A stretch of DNA of 64,000 bases from the NCBI GenBank assembly GCA_032615215.1, contig CP128433.1, positions 1,013,501-1,077,500 of the forward strand. Reading direction: 5' to 3'. Every line of letters begins with the position of its first letter. The stretch's first letter is position 1. The position numbers and the translations under genes were made by a program. Shown one piece after another: positions 19,043 to 28,421 of this stretch. This DNA is from Microbulbifer sp. MKSA007 (GTDB taxonomy: Bacteria; Pseudomonadota; Gammaproteobacteria; Pseudomonadales; Cellvibrionaceae). The notes under the pieces are model-generated. The model was not told the DNA's origin. It saw only the letters and a list, made by a program, of their open reading frames with translations, and ran no database searches.

Positions 19043-21355
19043 TTACTTGGTTACGCGTATTTTAGCTACAGATTTATCTCCGCTGCGAGATACGACCCGA
19101 ACCTTTAAGCCGTAAGGTGTGATAGCGCGGCCGGCATCTGGTATTTCTTCGCTGCTATAGCTCCGGGTGTCATTAAACAATGGGTAGCGGCGGTTGTGAG
19201 TGTCACTTAAGAGTATGCCGTAGTCCTCGAGTAAATCCAGAACCATGTCGTCGGCTCTTTCGATGTTAAATGTGGCATCGTGAACCTGATAGCGGGTACT
19301 GGCAACGGAATCATCACTCCATCTCAATACATTTTGGTCGGCATCAACAACTCCGAGGAAGCCATTTCCTGGGTGTACGCCAACCCAGTTATTATCGTAG
19401 CTGGAATCTACGTACCAAACCAAGAGGCCTTCTGTGAAAGTGAGCATCTCGCCGGCTACATTCACATGTGCCAATCCGGCATCAACGCCGCGATGCGTAC
19501 GCCATTCGAGTAAGTAGTAGTGATCGTGCTCGAGATAGCCTGGGTTTCGGCTAAAGCCTGCAAGGCTAAAGTTGCCATCAGTTTCAGCATCATCGAAAAG
19601 GAATGTTGTGTCATCAATTTCGATGCTGATGTCATCGGCAAAAAGACCTGAATTCGCTACGGCGCCATCAGTAATATAGGTAAGTGAAAGGCTAATTTCT
19701 TGCCCGGCGTAAGCGCTTAGATCGAATGCAACGTCAATCCAGCCCTCGGAGCTACCAGTAATACCATTACCTGGGTTGGTGCCGTTGGGGTTGGTATCTG
19801 TAGTTACTGAACCAGGAATGGAGACAAAGTCATCACCGGAATCTACCATGATCGCGGCGTAATCCCAATCCAGCTCAATGTCGTACCAAGCTTTGAAAGA
19901 GAGTCTTGCTGTTTCTGCATTGCTCAGATCAACAGATATTGTCATAGAGTTTTGCAGGTTGTTGCCGCTACCGCTGAAGTAGGCGTATTCTCCACTGCTG
20001 GGTTCGGTAACTATTTCTTGTTTTGCTGGTAGGTCAATTCGGACTGCATCGTTATTGGTCCCCTTATTAACCGCTTCATCGAGTAGCAACTCGATACCGC
20101 GGCGAGGAATTTCATCTAGTGCAATAGTTTCACCATGAAGCCAGTTCCCACCATGGTTGTGTTGCAGGTATTCCTTGGCATAGGCAGAGAAGCCGGTGGG
20201 CTCTGAACCCGGAATAATACCGGCCCAGCTACCACTGGACATAATGGACCAGGAGGAGACGGGTTCACCGCGACCGCTACCATCGGTATCGTATTCATCG
20301 GGCAAGCCCAGGTCATGGCCGTATTCATGACTGACAACCCCTGCAGCGGCGTCAGCCGGCTGAATGGTGTAATCATAAGCGGCCATAGTGCCGCCCCAGT
20401 AATCTACCTCCGCAGTAGTCCCTTCAAGTGAATAGACTCCGCCAAGATTCCAACGGTGAGACCAAATGGCGTCTTCGCCCAGTTGCCCGCCACCTGCTTC
20501 TTCACCAACCGAGGAGTGGAAGATCATGATGTGGTCTACTAAACCATCTGCTTCCCAAAAATCGCCATCACCATCCAAGTCGTAACGGTCTTCAATATCA
20601 AAATCTGACAGGTCTACTGTGGGGTCGGCAGCTGCAGCTTCCAGGGCCTCGCGAATCAGGGAGCGGGCATCTCCATCAGTGTTATTGCCGTAAAAAGCTG
20701 CAGGTTGGCTGGCCATATACCAACCTGCTACAGAGCCTTCAACTGAGTAGCTGTTACCGGATTGCTGCCAGTAAAACTGTTGCATGGATAGCATGTTTTC
20801 CCCATTGGGGCCTTCAAAGCCGTTTTGGGAGAAAAGTAAGTCAGCGTAATGTTCAGCGGCGTAATCCGCGTAGTACATATCACTTTCCCCGGGCTCGATG
20901 CTGTTATGGGGAAAATCGGGGAACTCCATCAATATAGCGAGAACCCGTGCAGTTTGGGCTTCACCGTCGTAGCTCTCTAGTTGAATGTTTCTAGGGTGGC
21001 GGCTGCCATGGTTGCGGTGAAGGGGGCCTTTGCCCCTTTTAAGCCGGGGGTGATGTCCTCCTCGGGCATCGCGCATCATCGTTACGGTATCGCTGGAAAG
21101 ATCTTGAGCCCCATTAATGCTATGGGTGGCCCGCTCTTTTAAGTAAACCTTTAAAGTGCGTTCAGCTTCTGCAATAGAGGCATCTTGGCTGATGCGCCCA
21201 GAGCGCTTGAGCATATCAATTAATTTGGCTTCATTGGCAATAACCAAGTCGACTTGATCACCGCCCTTTTGAGATGAGTTAACGGCGTGGGCATTGACTG
21301 TCATCAGGCTCAGTGCAAGCGTGCCGACGGAGAGCAAACTGTTTATTTTTAGCAT
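19043..21355 (-). CDS. M6 family metalloprotease (immune inhibitor A-like), secreted
   Basis: Secreted zinc endopeptidase of 770 residues. It has a signal peptide (about 1-24, ending AHA), a propeptide-like region, and a catalytic domain whose zinc site HEYGHDLGLPDEYD lies at about residue 343; the HExxH...LPDEYD block is diagnostic for peptidase family M6. Behind it are beta-rich regions with MAM/carbohydrate-binding-like features (LSFKAWYDIELDWDYAAIMV) as in immune inhibitor A proteins. It is the last gene on the minus strand after the sigma-54 two-component genes, with a 284-base gap, so it may have its own promoter. Probably degrades external protein. Confidence 0.92.
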   Translation of the reverse strand: MLKINSLLSVGTLALSLMTVNAHAVNSSQKGGDQVDLVIANEAKLIDMLKRSGRISQDASIAEAERTLKVYLKERATHSINGAQDLSSDTVTMMRDARGGHHPRLKRGKGPLHRNHGSRHPRNIQLESYDGEAQTARVLAILMEFPDFPHNSIEPGESDMYYADYAAEHYADLLFSQNGFEGPNGENMLSMQQFYWQQSGNSYSVEGSVAGWYMASQPAAFYGNNTDGDARSLIREALEAAAADPTVDLSDFDIEDRYDLDGDGDFWEADGLVDHIMIFHSSVGEEAGGGQLGEDAIWSHRWNLGGVYSLEGTTAEVDYWGGTMAAYDYTIQPADAAAGVVSHEYGHDLGLPDEYDTDGSGRGEPVSSWSIMSSGSWAGIIPGSEPTGFSAYAKEYLQHNHGGNWLHGETIALDEIPRRGIELLLDEAVNKGTNNDAVRIDLPAKQEIVTEPSSGEYAYFSGSGNNLQNSMTISVDLSNAETARLSFKAWYDIELDWDYAAIMVDSGDDFVSIPGSVTTDTNPNGTNPGNGITGSSEGWIDVAFDLSAYAGQEISLSLTYITDGAVANSGLFADDISIEIDDTTFLFDDAETDGNFSLAGFSRNPGYLEHDHYYLLEWRTHRGVDAGLAHVNVAGEMLTFTEGLLVWYVDSSYDNNWVGVHPGNGFLGVVDADQNVLRWSDDSVASTRYQVHDATFNIERADDMVLDLLEDYGILLSDTHNRRYPLFNDTRSYSSEEIPDAGRAITPYGLKVRVVSRSGDKSVAKIRVTK

Positions 21356-21639
21356 GATCCCTTCTTGTGCGTTCCGAGATAATTATAAGTTCCGAAATCA
21401 GACATAAATAAAACTTACTAAAATAGTCAGATTTCGAGTTGTGGCAGCTCAGTTTTTTTATTATTAGCTACAGAGGGATGACGTTTTAAGATGATTAGGC
21501 CGCAATAAAATTATAGAGATTTGGCATAATTTTAAACTAAAGTGTGACGTTCATTTGATCACTGAGAAATTTTCCCGTTGACACTGTTTGAAAATATTTC
21601 CCCGTCTGGATGGCTTTTGTAGCATAACTTGTTGCACAT

Positions 21640-22963
21640 TTAATTTTTATTGTTTTTCCATGGTAGCCAGAGGCAAATTTGTAACCCTCCACCGGGGCGG
21701 TTCAAGAGTTGTATGTACCCATCGTGTGCATCAATGATTTCTCGGCAGAGAGCTAAGCCCAGGCCGACACCTTGCTCTTTAGTTGAGAAAAAGGGGAGCA
21801 AAGCCTGCTCGAGCACTTTCTCACTCATGCCACAGCCACGATCGGAGAGTACTAACTTTTGCCCAAGGATATCGGTGCTGACTTCAAGCTCAATATTCTC
21901 ACTATCACTACCAGCTTCTCGTGAATTTTTAATCAAATTTAACAGGGCCTGTTCAATTTGAATGGGGTCAAAATAACCGGGTTCATCCGGTAAGGCGCCC
22001 TTAATTGAGAAGGCCTGAATTGGCATTATACGATCGACTAGATCTTGCCAAGTTATGGCCTCGCAGCTAGGGGAGGGAGTTTTGCAAAAGAGGCATATCC
22101 TTGGGTGAACTCTGTTAGATGCTTACAGCGATCTGCAATAATATCGAATACTTTTTCCAGGGCTTTCTCTTTGCCGGGCTTTGTTACCAGCATTTTTCCT
22201 GAGTGGGCGAGAGACGAGATCGGGGCAAGGGAGTTGTTCAGTTCATGGCTTATCAGGCGAATAACTTTTTTCCAAACTTCTACTTCCGCACGAGTTAGTT
22301 CGCGGGTCATTTCCCGCAAGACGATTAAGCGATGCTTTTGGGTATTCAATATAAATGTACTGTTCCCGATATGCATGGAGTGCGGTCCATTACTATCAGT
22401 GTAATTAAATAGTCCATTTTTCCAGCTATTAATGGCGCTAGCTATTTCTTTAGGGCTTTTGGGTAGGAGGTTTTGTAACATTAACCCTTGTATAGGCTTA
22501 CCATTATTGAGTAGTTGTTTGGCACTACTGTTTGAGTAAATAATACGATCGCTTTGATCGACCAGTAAAAGAGCTTGGGGAGATGTCTGGATAACGGTGT
22601 CTAAAAGGAGTTCCCGTTGATAAATATGAGCGCGCTCTTTACGTAAATGTTCGCCAATTTCATTGTAAAGCAGTGTTATTTTTCTGAGCTCGCTATCCTT
22701 TGGATGTACAAGGGAAATTGAGAAGTCGCCGTCACGAAAATTTAGCAGGCCATTTTGTAGTGATTTTAGGGTGCTAGTTAGGGGGTAATTATAAGGCGAA
22801 CCAGTATAATTAATAACGGCAATGAAATGATAAGCCCCACTGCCCAGGATAGCGAGGGGTTAAAGCCAGCCCGAGTGCCGAGCCAGGATATGGTAATACC
22901 AGCGACTAAGGGAATGGCCGCTGTTGTAATAAGGCGGCCTTCAAGTGAAAAATATTTCGACAT
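21640..22963 (-). pseudogene. Sensor histidine kinase (NtrY-like), two frameshifts as sequenced
   Basis: Inner-membrane sensor that would phosphorylate the adjacent sigma-54 regulator. Adding one C in each of two runs (minus strand; plus-strand G5 at 22781-22785 and G4 at 22070-22073) gives 441 residues: two TM helices in the first 60 residues, a HAMP-like linker, a PAS-like part (TSPQALLLVDQSDRIIYSNS), the H-box LISHELNNSLAPI, then the N, G1 and G2 boxes (NLIKNSREAG, DRGCGMSE, GVGLGLALCREI). No large periplasmic domain is present, so the signal is probably sensed in or near the membrane. ATG 22963 overlaps the regulator stop (TGATG). Confidence 0.86.
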
Positions 22964-24315
22964 CAATAGGGTATACCGTGTTTTTCCAGGCGGCGGTATA
23001 GCGCTTGGCGGCTCATACCGAGTTCTCGTGCAGCCTGGGCAATAATGCCATTGCAGTTGGATAGTGTCTCTTGTAGCAACTCGCGGCTGGGCTCAAAACT
23101 CACTTCCACTTTATCGGTTGTCATTTGCTCAGGAAGTGCCAGGACGGCTTCATCGATAGTATCCTCCTGACTTAGGACGGCCGCTCGCTGCATAACATTT
23201 TGCAGCTCCCGTACATTGCCGGGCCAATGATAGCGAGTAAGGGCATTTAATGCTTGAGGAGATAGTTTTTTGGAGTTACCACTTTCTGCGAGGAAGCTCA
23301 TTGCGAGGGGGGCGATGTCCTCAGGGCGCTCATGCAGTGGCGGAAGGCGCAGCTCTATAACATTGAGTCGATAAAATAAATCCTGGCGAAACTTGCCTTC
23401 CTCGATAGCCTTGTGGAGATCCCTATTGGTAGCACTGATTACCCGAACTTTGGTTTTGCGGGTTTGGCTGCTGCCTAAACGCTGGAATTCCCCGGTTTGT
23501 AGTACGCGCAGTAATTTCACCTGGCCACTGGGTGACAGCTCGCCAATCTCATCGAGAAACAGGGTGCCGCCATCGGCAGCTTCAAACCTGCCTTCCCGTG
23601 CCCGATTGCCGGCGCCGGTATAGGCTCCAGGTTCGGCCCCGAACAGCTCTGCTTCCATCAGATCTTCTGGCAGTGCACCTACGTTAACTTTAATAAAAGG
23701 CCCTTCTCTAGATGAAGAGTTCGCCTGGACAATCTCAGCAATCTTTTCTTTGCCTGCCCCATTTGGCCCTGTGATCAGGATGGGAACTTCAGATTTCGCT
23801 ACTTGAGTGGCCATCTCCAACAGCTTTTGCATTTTATCGCTGCGGTAAATTATGTCTTGTAGTAAAAAGTCCTCCCGTAATTGGCTGCGAGCATTCAAAG
23901 CTTGTTGCTGGGATGCCTGCTGGCGCTTTTGTAATTCTCCCAACTCCAATAAATTGTTAATTGTGGATATTAGCTTATTATCATCCCAGGGCTTACCCAG
24001 GTAATCAGCAGCACCAGCTCTGACTAACTCAACGGCCATTTCCAGTTGAGTCCAAGCGGTCAGCAGGATAATCGGAAGGTCCGGATTTATTTCCCGAATC
24101 GCAAAGAACAGTTCTTTGCCTTCTTCTCCAGAAGTTGTGTCAGCGGTGAAATTCATATCCTGGATAACCAGGTTGATATCGCTATTCTCTCGTAGTAGCT
24201 GTAAGCCGGCTTGAGGAGTAATCGCACAAAGTGGCTGCAAGTCATGCAGAGACAACAGGATCTCCAGGGCAGAAACGATACTGCTGTTGTCGTCAATAAT
24301 AAGTACTTTGTCCAT
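22963..24315 (-). CDS. Sigma-54-dependent response regulator (NtrC family)
   Basis: Two-component activator of sigma-54 promoters, 450 residues. Order: receiver domain (about 1-120; phospho-acceptor Asp in LVIQDMNF, conserved Lys in YLGKPWDD), AAA+ domain (about 150-380; Walker A GPNGAGKE, sigma-54 contact loop GAYTGA instead of the commoner GAFTGA, Walker B GTLFLDEIGEL), and a Fis-type helix-turn-helix at the end (AARELGMSRQALYRRLEK). The kinase gene follows with a 1-base overlap. A strong sigma-54 promoter in front of the ABC exporter operon at 29.8 kb is the obvious candidate target. Confidence 0.94.
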   Translation of the reverse strand: MDKVLIIDDNSSIVSALEILLSLHDLQPLCAITPQAGLQLLRENSDINLVIQDMNFTADTTSGEEGKELFFAIREINPDLPIILLTAWTQLEMAVELVRAGAADYLGKPWDDNKLISTINNLLELGELQKRQQASQQQALNARSQLREDFLLQDIIYRSDKMQKLLEMATQVAKSEVPILITGPNGAGKEKIAEIVQANSSSREGPFIKVNVGALPEDLMEAELFGAEPGAYTGAGNRAREGRFEAADGGTLFLDEIGELSPSGQVKLLRVLQTGEFQRLGSSQTRKTKVRVISATNRDLHKAIEEGKFRQDLFYRLNVIELRLPPLHERPEDIAPLAMSFLAESGNSKKLSPQALNALTRYHWPGNVRELQNVMQRAAVLSQEDTIDEAVLALPEQMTTDKVEVSFEPSRELLQETLSNCNGIIAQAARELGMSRQALYRRLEKHGIPY

Positions 24316-24377
24316 AGTTTCTAAGACACGCTATTAAGGCGCCTATTATGCAATGTGTTGATGGCGAGGGGGAGTGC

Positions 24378-24402
24378 TTGTGGCAGGTTTTCCCTGCCAC
24401 AA
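24378..24402. other. Perfect 10-bp hairpin between the NTF2-like gene and the regulator gene
   Basis: Stem TTGTGGCAGG / CCTGCCACAA (24378-24387 and 24393-24402) with loop TTTTC. No U-run follows on either strand, so it is not a standard terminator. Its place between two same-strand genes suggests a message-processing or attenuation element. Confidence 0.4.
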
Positions 24403-24417
24403 ATAGATTAGGGAGAG

Positions 24418-24963
24418 TTAGTGGGCGATATGTTGCTCAGCAGGTTTATGGTCGAAGCTGAGTACCCTCGCGAGCTGCCACTTTCCGTCTACCTGTTTCC
24501 AGAGATGAGTAAACTGTGAACTTTCCCGTAAGATCTCAGATTTGTCGTCATTGATGCCATAAAATCGATGGGTGCCTGACTGAATAGCACCGTAATGGTT
24601 AACAGGGTAGATTTTAGTACTCTCGATTACCAGTTCACGACGTGCACGAATACCATTTCCATTCTCACGCTGTTTACACATATTGGTAATGGCATTGACA
24701 AACTCCTCTCCAGACTTTGCTGTTTGACCCCACTTGTCATGGTACATTTCAAAGTCATCGGTAACCAAGTTTTGTGCTTCTCTTAGATCACAATTATTGA
24801 ATAATGCATCAAATAAACGTTGGTCGGCTCTAGTAATTTGTTGTACTAGTTCTTCAGTTACTAGTGGGCCAGCAATAACCGGATGTTTTTCAGCTTGTGA
24901 GTTTGGGCTAATGAAGGTTAGCCCCACAAAAAATAAAGAAGATATTTTTTTTAACAAGATCAA
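24418..24963 (-). CDS. Secreted NTF2-like/SnoaL-like (DUF4440-type) protein
   Basis: A 181-residue protein with a Sec signal (about 1-24, ending SQA). The mature part fits the cone-shaped NTF2-like fold: ITRADQRLFDALFNNCDL, LVTDDFEMYHDKWG, a central GTHRFYG strand and the final FTHLWKQVDGKWQLARVLSFDH. Members range from enzymes to ligand-binding proteins, so no reaction can be given. It lies between the exporter permease and the two-component genes on the same strand, separated by about 130 and 100 bases, which suggests co-regulation but perhaps not one transcript. Confidence 0.8.
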   Translation of the reverse strand: MILLKKISSLFFVGLTFISPNSQAEKHPVIAGPLVTEELVQQITRADQRLFDALFNNCDLREAQNLVTDDFEMYHDKWGQTAKSGEEFVNAITNMCKQRENGNGIRARRELVIESTKIYPVNHYGAIQSGTHRFYGINDDKSEILRESSQFTHLWKQVDGKWQLARVLSFDHKPAEQHIAH

Positions 24964-25056
24964 TGTCCTTATTGTTTATTTTCTGTAGTCTGGGCATGTC
25001 CGCCGGATGTGACAAATAAATCATGCGAAGTGAATAAAAAATTTTGACCTTTATTT

Positions 25057-25081
25057 GGGGGTGAGTATGTAGTTCACCCCC
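25057..25081 (-). terminator. Hairpin after the last ABC permease gene
   Basis: Stem GGGGGTGA / TCACCCCC (25057-25064 and 25074-25081) with a 9-base loop, 13 bases past the permease stop. It lacks a proper U-run in the minus direction, so termination may be weak and allow read-through to the NTF2-like gene. Confidence 0.4.
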
Positions 25082-25094
25082 TCAAGGTTGTTGT

Positions 25095-26303
25095 TTAAAT
25101 ACTTCGAGTGGCTGTTGCCGGTGATATATTCGCTGCTCGCAAAGCTGGGGCAAGTGCAGCAGCAAGGCTGACCAAAAGGACAAGTAGTGCACAAACAACT
25201 AGGGGAACAATCGTTAAAGCAGGCTGTGAGTAATCGCGAACCATATATTGATTGGCAATCAGTGCCGCTGCACTTCCCACTGCGATACCCAGACTCGCTA
25301 TCATTCCATTCTCAATAAGGAAATATCGGCTGATATTAGTACGGGTGGCCCCTAATGCACGTCTAACACCAATTTGCTTGGCCCTTTGATTAATCCAGAA
25401 AATGGTTAGACCTACAATGCCAAGAGCTACAATAAAGCTCAACATGGCTGCAACAATAGAAAGTACTTTAACCATCATATTGTCGATAGCATAGCTGCGC
25501 TTGACATACTTAGAGAGTGGTTCAACAGAGATTACTCGCTGAGGGTCCCGTTCAGACAGCTTGTCAGCTAACACCTTCATTACCTCATCGCGTTTGCCCG
25601 GCTCTGTACGTACTATATATTTTGCATAACGCCTATTTTTTATTTCTGGGTAAAACATCACATTGCCAGCTTTGGACCATCCAACCCAGGCTCCCAAGTG
25701 CCGTTCTACAACTCCGACTATTTCCATCGGTTCAGAGCTACCACCGGAGAAAATTGGCCGCCCTATAGGATCCTGATTGGGGTAGAACTTGTCAGCAAGT
25801 TGCTGGGTGATAATGACAACAGGTTTTTTTGTAGCCTCGTGAGAGTTGCTGGCCTGCATATCTGCCTCGGTAAAGTTGCGACCTGCGACTAACTCTAAAT
25901 TTAGGGTGTTAATAAAGTGTGGATCAACCTGATAGTAGTTGGCTCCCTCACCGCCGATCTCCTGATTGGCTTTATTGTGATATACCGAAGACGATCCTGA
26001 TTGCGATAGAGGGATTTGTTGAGTGATCGAAGCATCGACAACATTTGGAAGTTGGCGGAGAATCCCCAAATCGGCTCTTACCGCCCCAATTGTGTCGTAG
26101 TCTTTTGGTATTGCCATGAACCCAATAGTAATAATGTTGTCGACATCGATTCCTGTGGGCCGGTTTATCTTTTCTACTCTATCTTGGATTATTATTGCTG
26201 TGTTGCTGATAATTGCCAGGGTTAAGCCAAGCTGAAGGGCAATCAGCAGTGCAGAAACTTTGTTGCGCCAGAGGGCGGACAGCATCGGTTTTAATTCAAG
26301 CAT
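25095..26303 (-). CDS. ABC transporter permease (MacB/FtsX family)
   Basis: Inner-membrane subunit of a MacB-type exporter, 402 residues. It has an N-terminal TM helix (about 17-37), a large periplasmic MacB-PCD-like domain (GRNFTEADMQASN, VGVVERHLG) and three C-terminal TM helices with the FtsX motif NQRAKQIGVRRALGATRTNI. MacB-type permeases do not pump through a channel but drive the adaptor and outer-membrane duct by mechanical motion. Nine bases separate it from the other permease gene; ATPase and adaptor lie upstream. The two permeases probably form a heterodimer. Confidence 0.92.
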   Translation of the reverse strand: MLELKPMLSALWRNKVSALLIALQLGLTLAIISNTAIIIQDRVEKINRPTGIDVDNIITIGFMAIPKDYDTIGAVRADLGILRQLPNVVDASITQQIPLSQSGSSSVYHNKANQEIGGEGANYYQVDPHFINTLNLELVAGRNFTEADMQASNSHEATKKPVVIITQQLADKFYPNQDPIGRPIFSGGSSEPMEIVGVVERHLGAWVGWSKAGNVMFYPEIKNRRYAKYIVRTEPGKRDEVMKVLADKLSERDPQRVISVEPLSKYVKRSYAIDNMMVKVLSIVAAMLSFIVALGIVGLTIFWINQRAKQIGVRRALGATRTNISRYFLIENGMIASLGIAVGSAAALIANQYMVRDYSQPALTIVPLVVCALLVLLVSLAAALAPALRAANISPATATRSI

Positions 26304-26312
26304 GGTCAGGCC

Positions 26313-27625
26313 TTACTGGGTTTTCAGGTAGATAGAAGGGTTGGTTTGACTGATCTTCAATGCTGGGTAAAAGCCTGCCAATAGGCTTGCGACAATAGCC
26401 AGGCCAATAGCCGCAACCATCATGACCCAATCCATAGTTGGAAGTGTGTCGATTTGGCCCATGGCCAGGTAGCGAATGCCGCTAAGGCCGAGTATGGCGA
26501 GAAAAATACCTGCTACTCCGCCGATGATTCCTATGGTTGCGCTTTCAATCAAGTGCTGGGTGAAAATCGCACTTCTACTTGCTCCCAAGGCGCGACGTAC
26601 ACCAGCTTCTGGTGCTTTGCGTAGAAATTTTGCCAACAACAATGCGACGGCATTGATAATACATACCAGGAGAAACGCCAGAGAAACCCACCCAAGAATA
26701 CGGTTGTCATCACTGAGTACCTCATTGAGAACCAACCATTCAGATGGTTTACTCAAGGCAAATTTTAGTGGTCGCTCGAAACGCCCTTGAGCTTTCTCTT
26801 GCTGTATATAAGCGCGAAGAAAATTTTCGTACTGCGCTTTTTGCTCGCTAGTTGTAAGTTCAACCCAGTATTGAACCCAGAGATATTCACTCTGTAGAAA
26901 CTCTTCATATCCCTGCGGATCGGCATTGTCCCAGCCATTGGTGTTGCCCCAGCTGTGAATTTCCAACTTGCGGTGTAAGCCAAAGGGTATGAATAACTCT
27001 TCTACTGTATCAAACGGGCTGTTGTTGACATCATATACCTTTGGTGAGGGCTCCCAAGTGTCGATAACACCCACTACCGTATAGGGTTCGTCGTTGAGTT
27101 TTATTGTCTTTCCAACGCTATTTTGACCAGAGAAAAGCTTGTCATTTGTCGGCTTGGAAAGCACAACTACTTGAGTAGGAGAGCTATCAGCAGACTCCTC
27201 CCAGGTGCCGCCATAAATAAAGGGCACATCGAACAAAGCGAAAAAGTCCCGGGTAGTTACCCGGGTATGTGATTCAAAAGGTCTAATAGCAGAGTTTTCA
27301 ATCTCAACGGTAAAACCGTAGCGATGCATGGCAACTTGACGGGGGGAATATCTGAGCGCAATAACGCTTCGGCGTCCCGATAGGTCAGCTGCCAGGGTAT
27401 TTCATTCTTACTTTTGTAAGCTTTATTAACATCCCAACTGTCTAGCTGTACAGCAAAGAGAACGTCGTCTTTGTGCTTTAAAGCATTCTGGGACATGGTG
27501 TAGTTCAGGGTCAGCACCGTCATAGAGGCGCCGACACCGACTGCAATAGCGGCAACCATTAAGCTGCTTAAAATCGGGGTTCCGCGCAAACTTCGTAGGG
27601 CCAGGGAAATATAATATCCAAACAT
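26313..27625 (-). pseudogene. ABC transporter permease (MacB/FtsX family), frameshifted as sequenced
   Basis: Second permease of the exporter. The N-terminal part (MFGYYISLALRSLRGTPILS, first TM helix) and the remaining 110-437 region lie in different frames that meet at a minus-strand C6 run (plus-strand G6, 27341-27346); adding one C gives SDIPPRQVAMHRYGF and an unbroken 437-residue protein. Periplasmic domain and three C-terminal TM helices are present, with the FtsX motif KAPEAGVRRALGASRSAIF. ATPase gene lies 12 bases upstream and the sister permease 9 bases downstream, so one operon. Confidence 0.88.
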
Positions 27626-27637
27626 GGTGCAGTCTCC

Positions 27638-28339
27638 TTAAGCAGTAACGGCAGCAGGATGCTCGGGGACCGCACGTAAATCGCAAACCTGTCCATCTAC
27701 GATCTGGATGTTGCGGTGGGCACGGCGTGCAAGTTCTGGATCGTGGGTAACCATTACGATGGTGGTTCCCCACTCGTTAATAAACTCCAGTAGCTCCATT
27801 ACCTGGCGGGCCATTAAGGAGTCGAGGTTACCGGTGGGCTCATCCGCAAGCAGAAAACGGGGTTCGCCAGCTAAAGCGCGGGCGATAGCGATACGTTGCT
27901 GCTGTCCACCGGAGAGCTGTGCCGGCAGGTGTTTAGCGCGTGCAGAAAGGCCTACCTGCTCGAGCACTTTTTCAATACGCTTGCGACGTTCTTTTGCATT
28001 GAAACCACGATAGCGCAGGGGAACGTCGATATTGTCGAATAAGGTTAGGTCGGGAATCAGGTTAAACCCCTGGAAAATAAAGCCTATTTTTTCGTTGCGC
28101 AGATGTGAGCGCTGGCGGTCATTGAGATTACTGACATTCTCACCGTCGAGCAGGTACTCTCCACTGGTGGGCGTTTCCAGTAGGCCGGCAATATTAAGAA
28201 AGGTGGTTTTACCGGAGCCACTGGGGCCGGTTACAGAAACAAACTCCCCCTCTTTAACCTCGAGACTGAAATCGCGCAGCGCATGAGTTTCGATAGTATC
28301 GGTACGGAAACTTTTACGGATATTGTTCATTTTCAACAT
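27638..28339 (-). CDS. ABC transporter ATP-binding protein (MacB/LolD type)
   Basis: Cytoplasmic ATPase of the exporter, 233 residues. Walker A GPSGSGKTT near residue 40, Q-loop in FIFQGFNLIPDLTLFDN, signature LSGGQQQRIAIARAL, Walker B RFLLADEPTGNLDS and H-loop MVTHDPELA are all intact. Length and motifs fit the MacB/LolD/FtsE group that pairs with FtsX-type permeases. The gene lies between the adaptor gene (82 bases upstream) and the first permease gene (12 bases downstream). Confidence 0.95.
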   Translation of the reverse strand: MLKMNNIRKSFRTDTIETHALRDFSLEVKEGEFVSVTGPSGSGKTTFLNIAGLLETPTSGEYLLDGENVSNLNDRQRSHLRNEKIGFIFQGFNLIPDLTLFDNIDVPLRYRGFNAKERRKRIEKVLEQVGLSARAKHLPAQLSGGQQQRIAIARALAGEPRFLLADEPTGNLDSLMARQVMELLEFINEWGTTIVMVTHDPELARRAHRNIQIVDGQVCDLRAVPEHPAAVTA

Positions 28340-28421
28340 TGCGATATTCCCTTTTTCTTAAACTTTAAATTATTGATTGATTTACTAAGGAGCTATATCG
28401 AGCTCCAATTTGAATTCGGGG

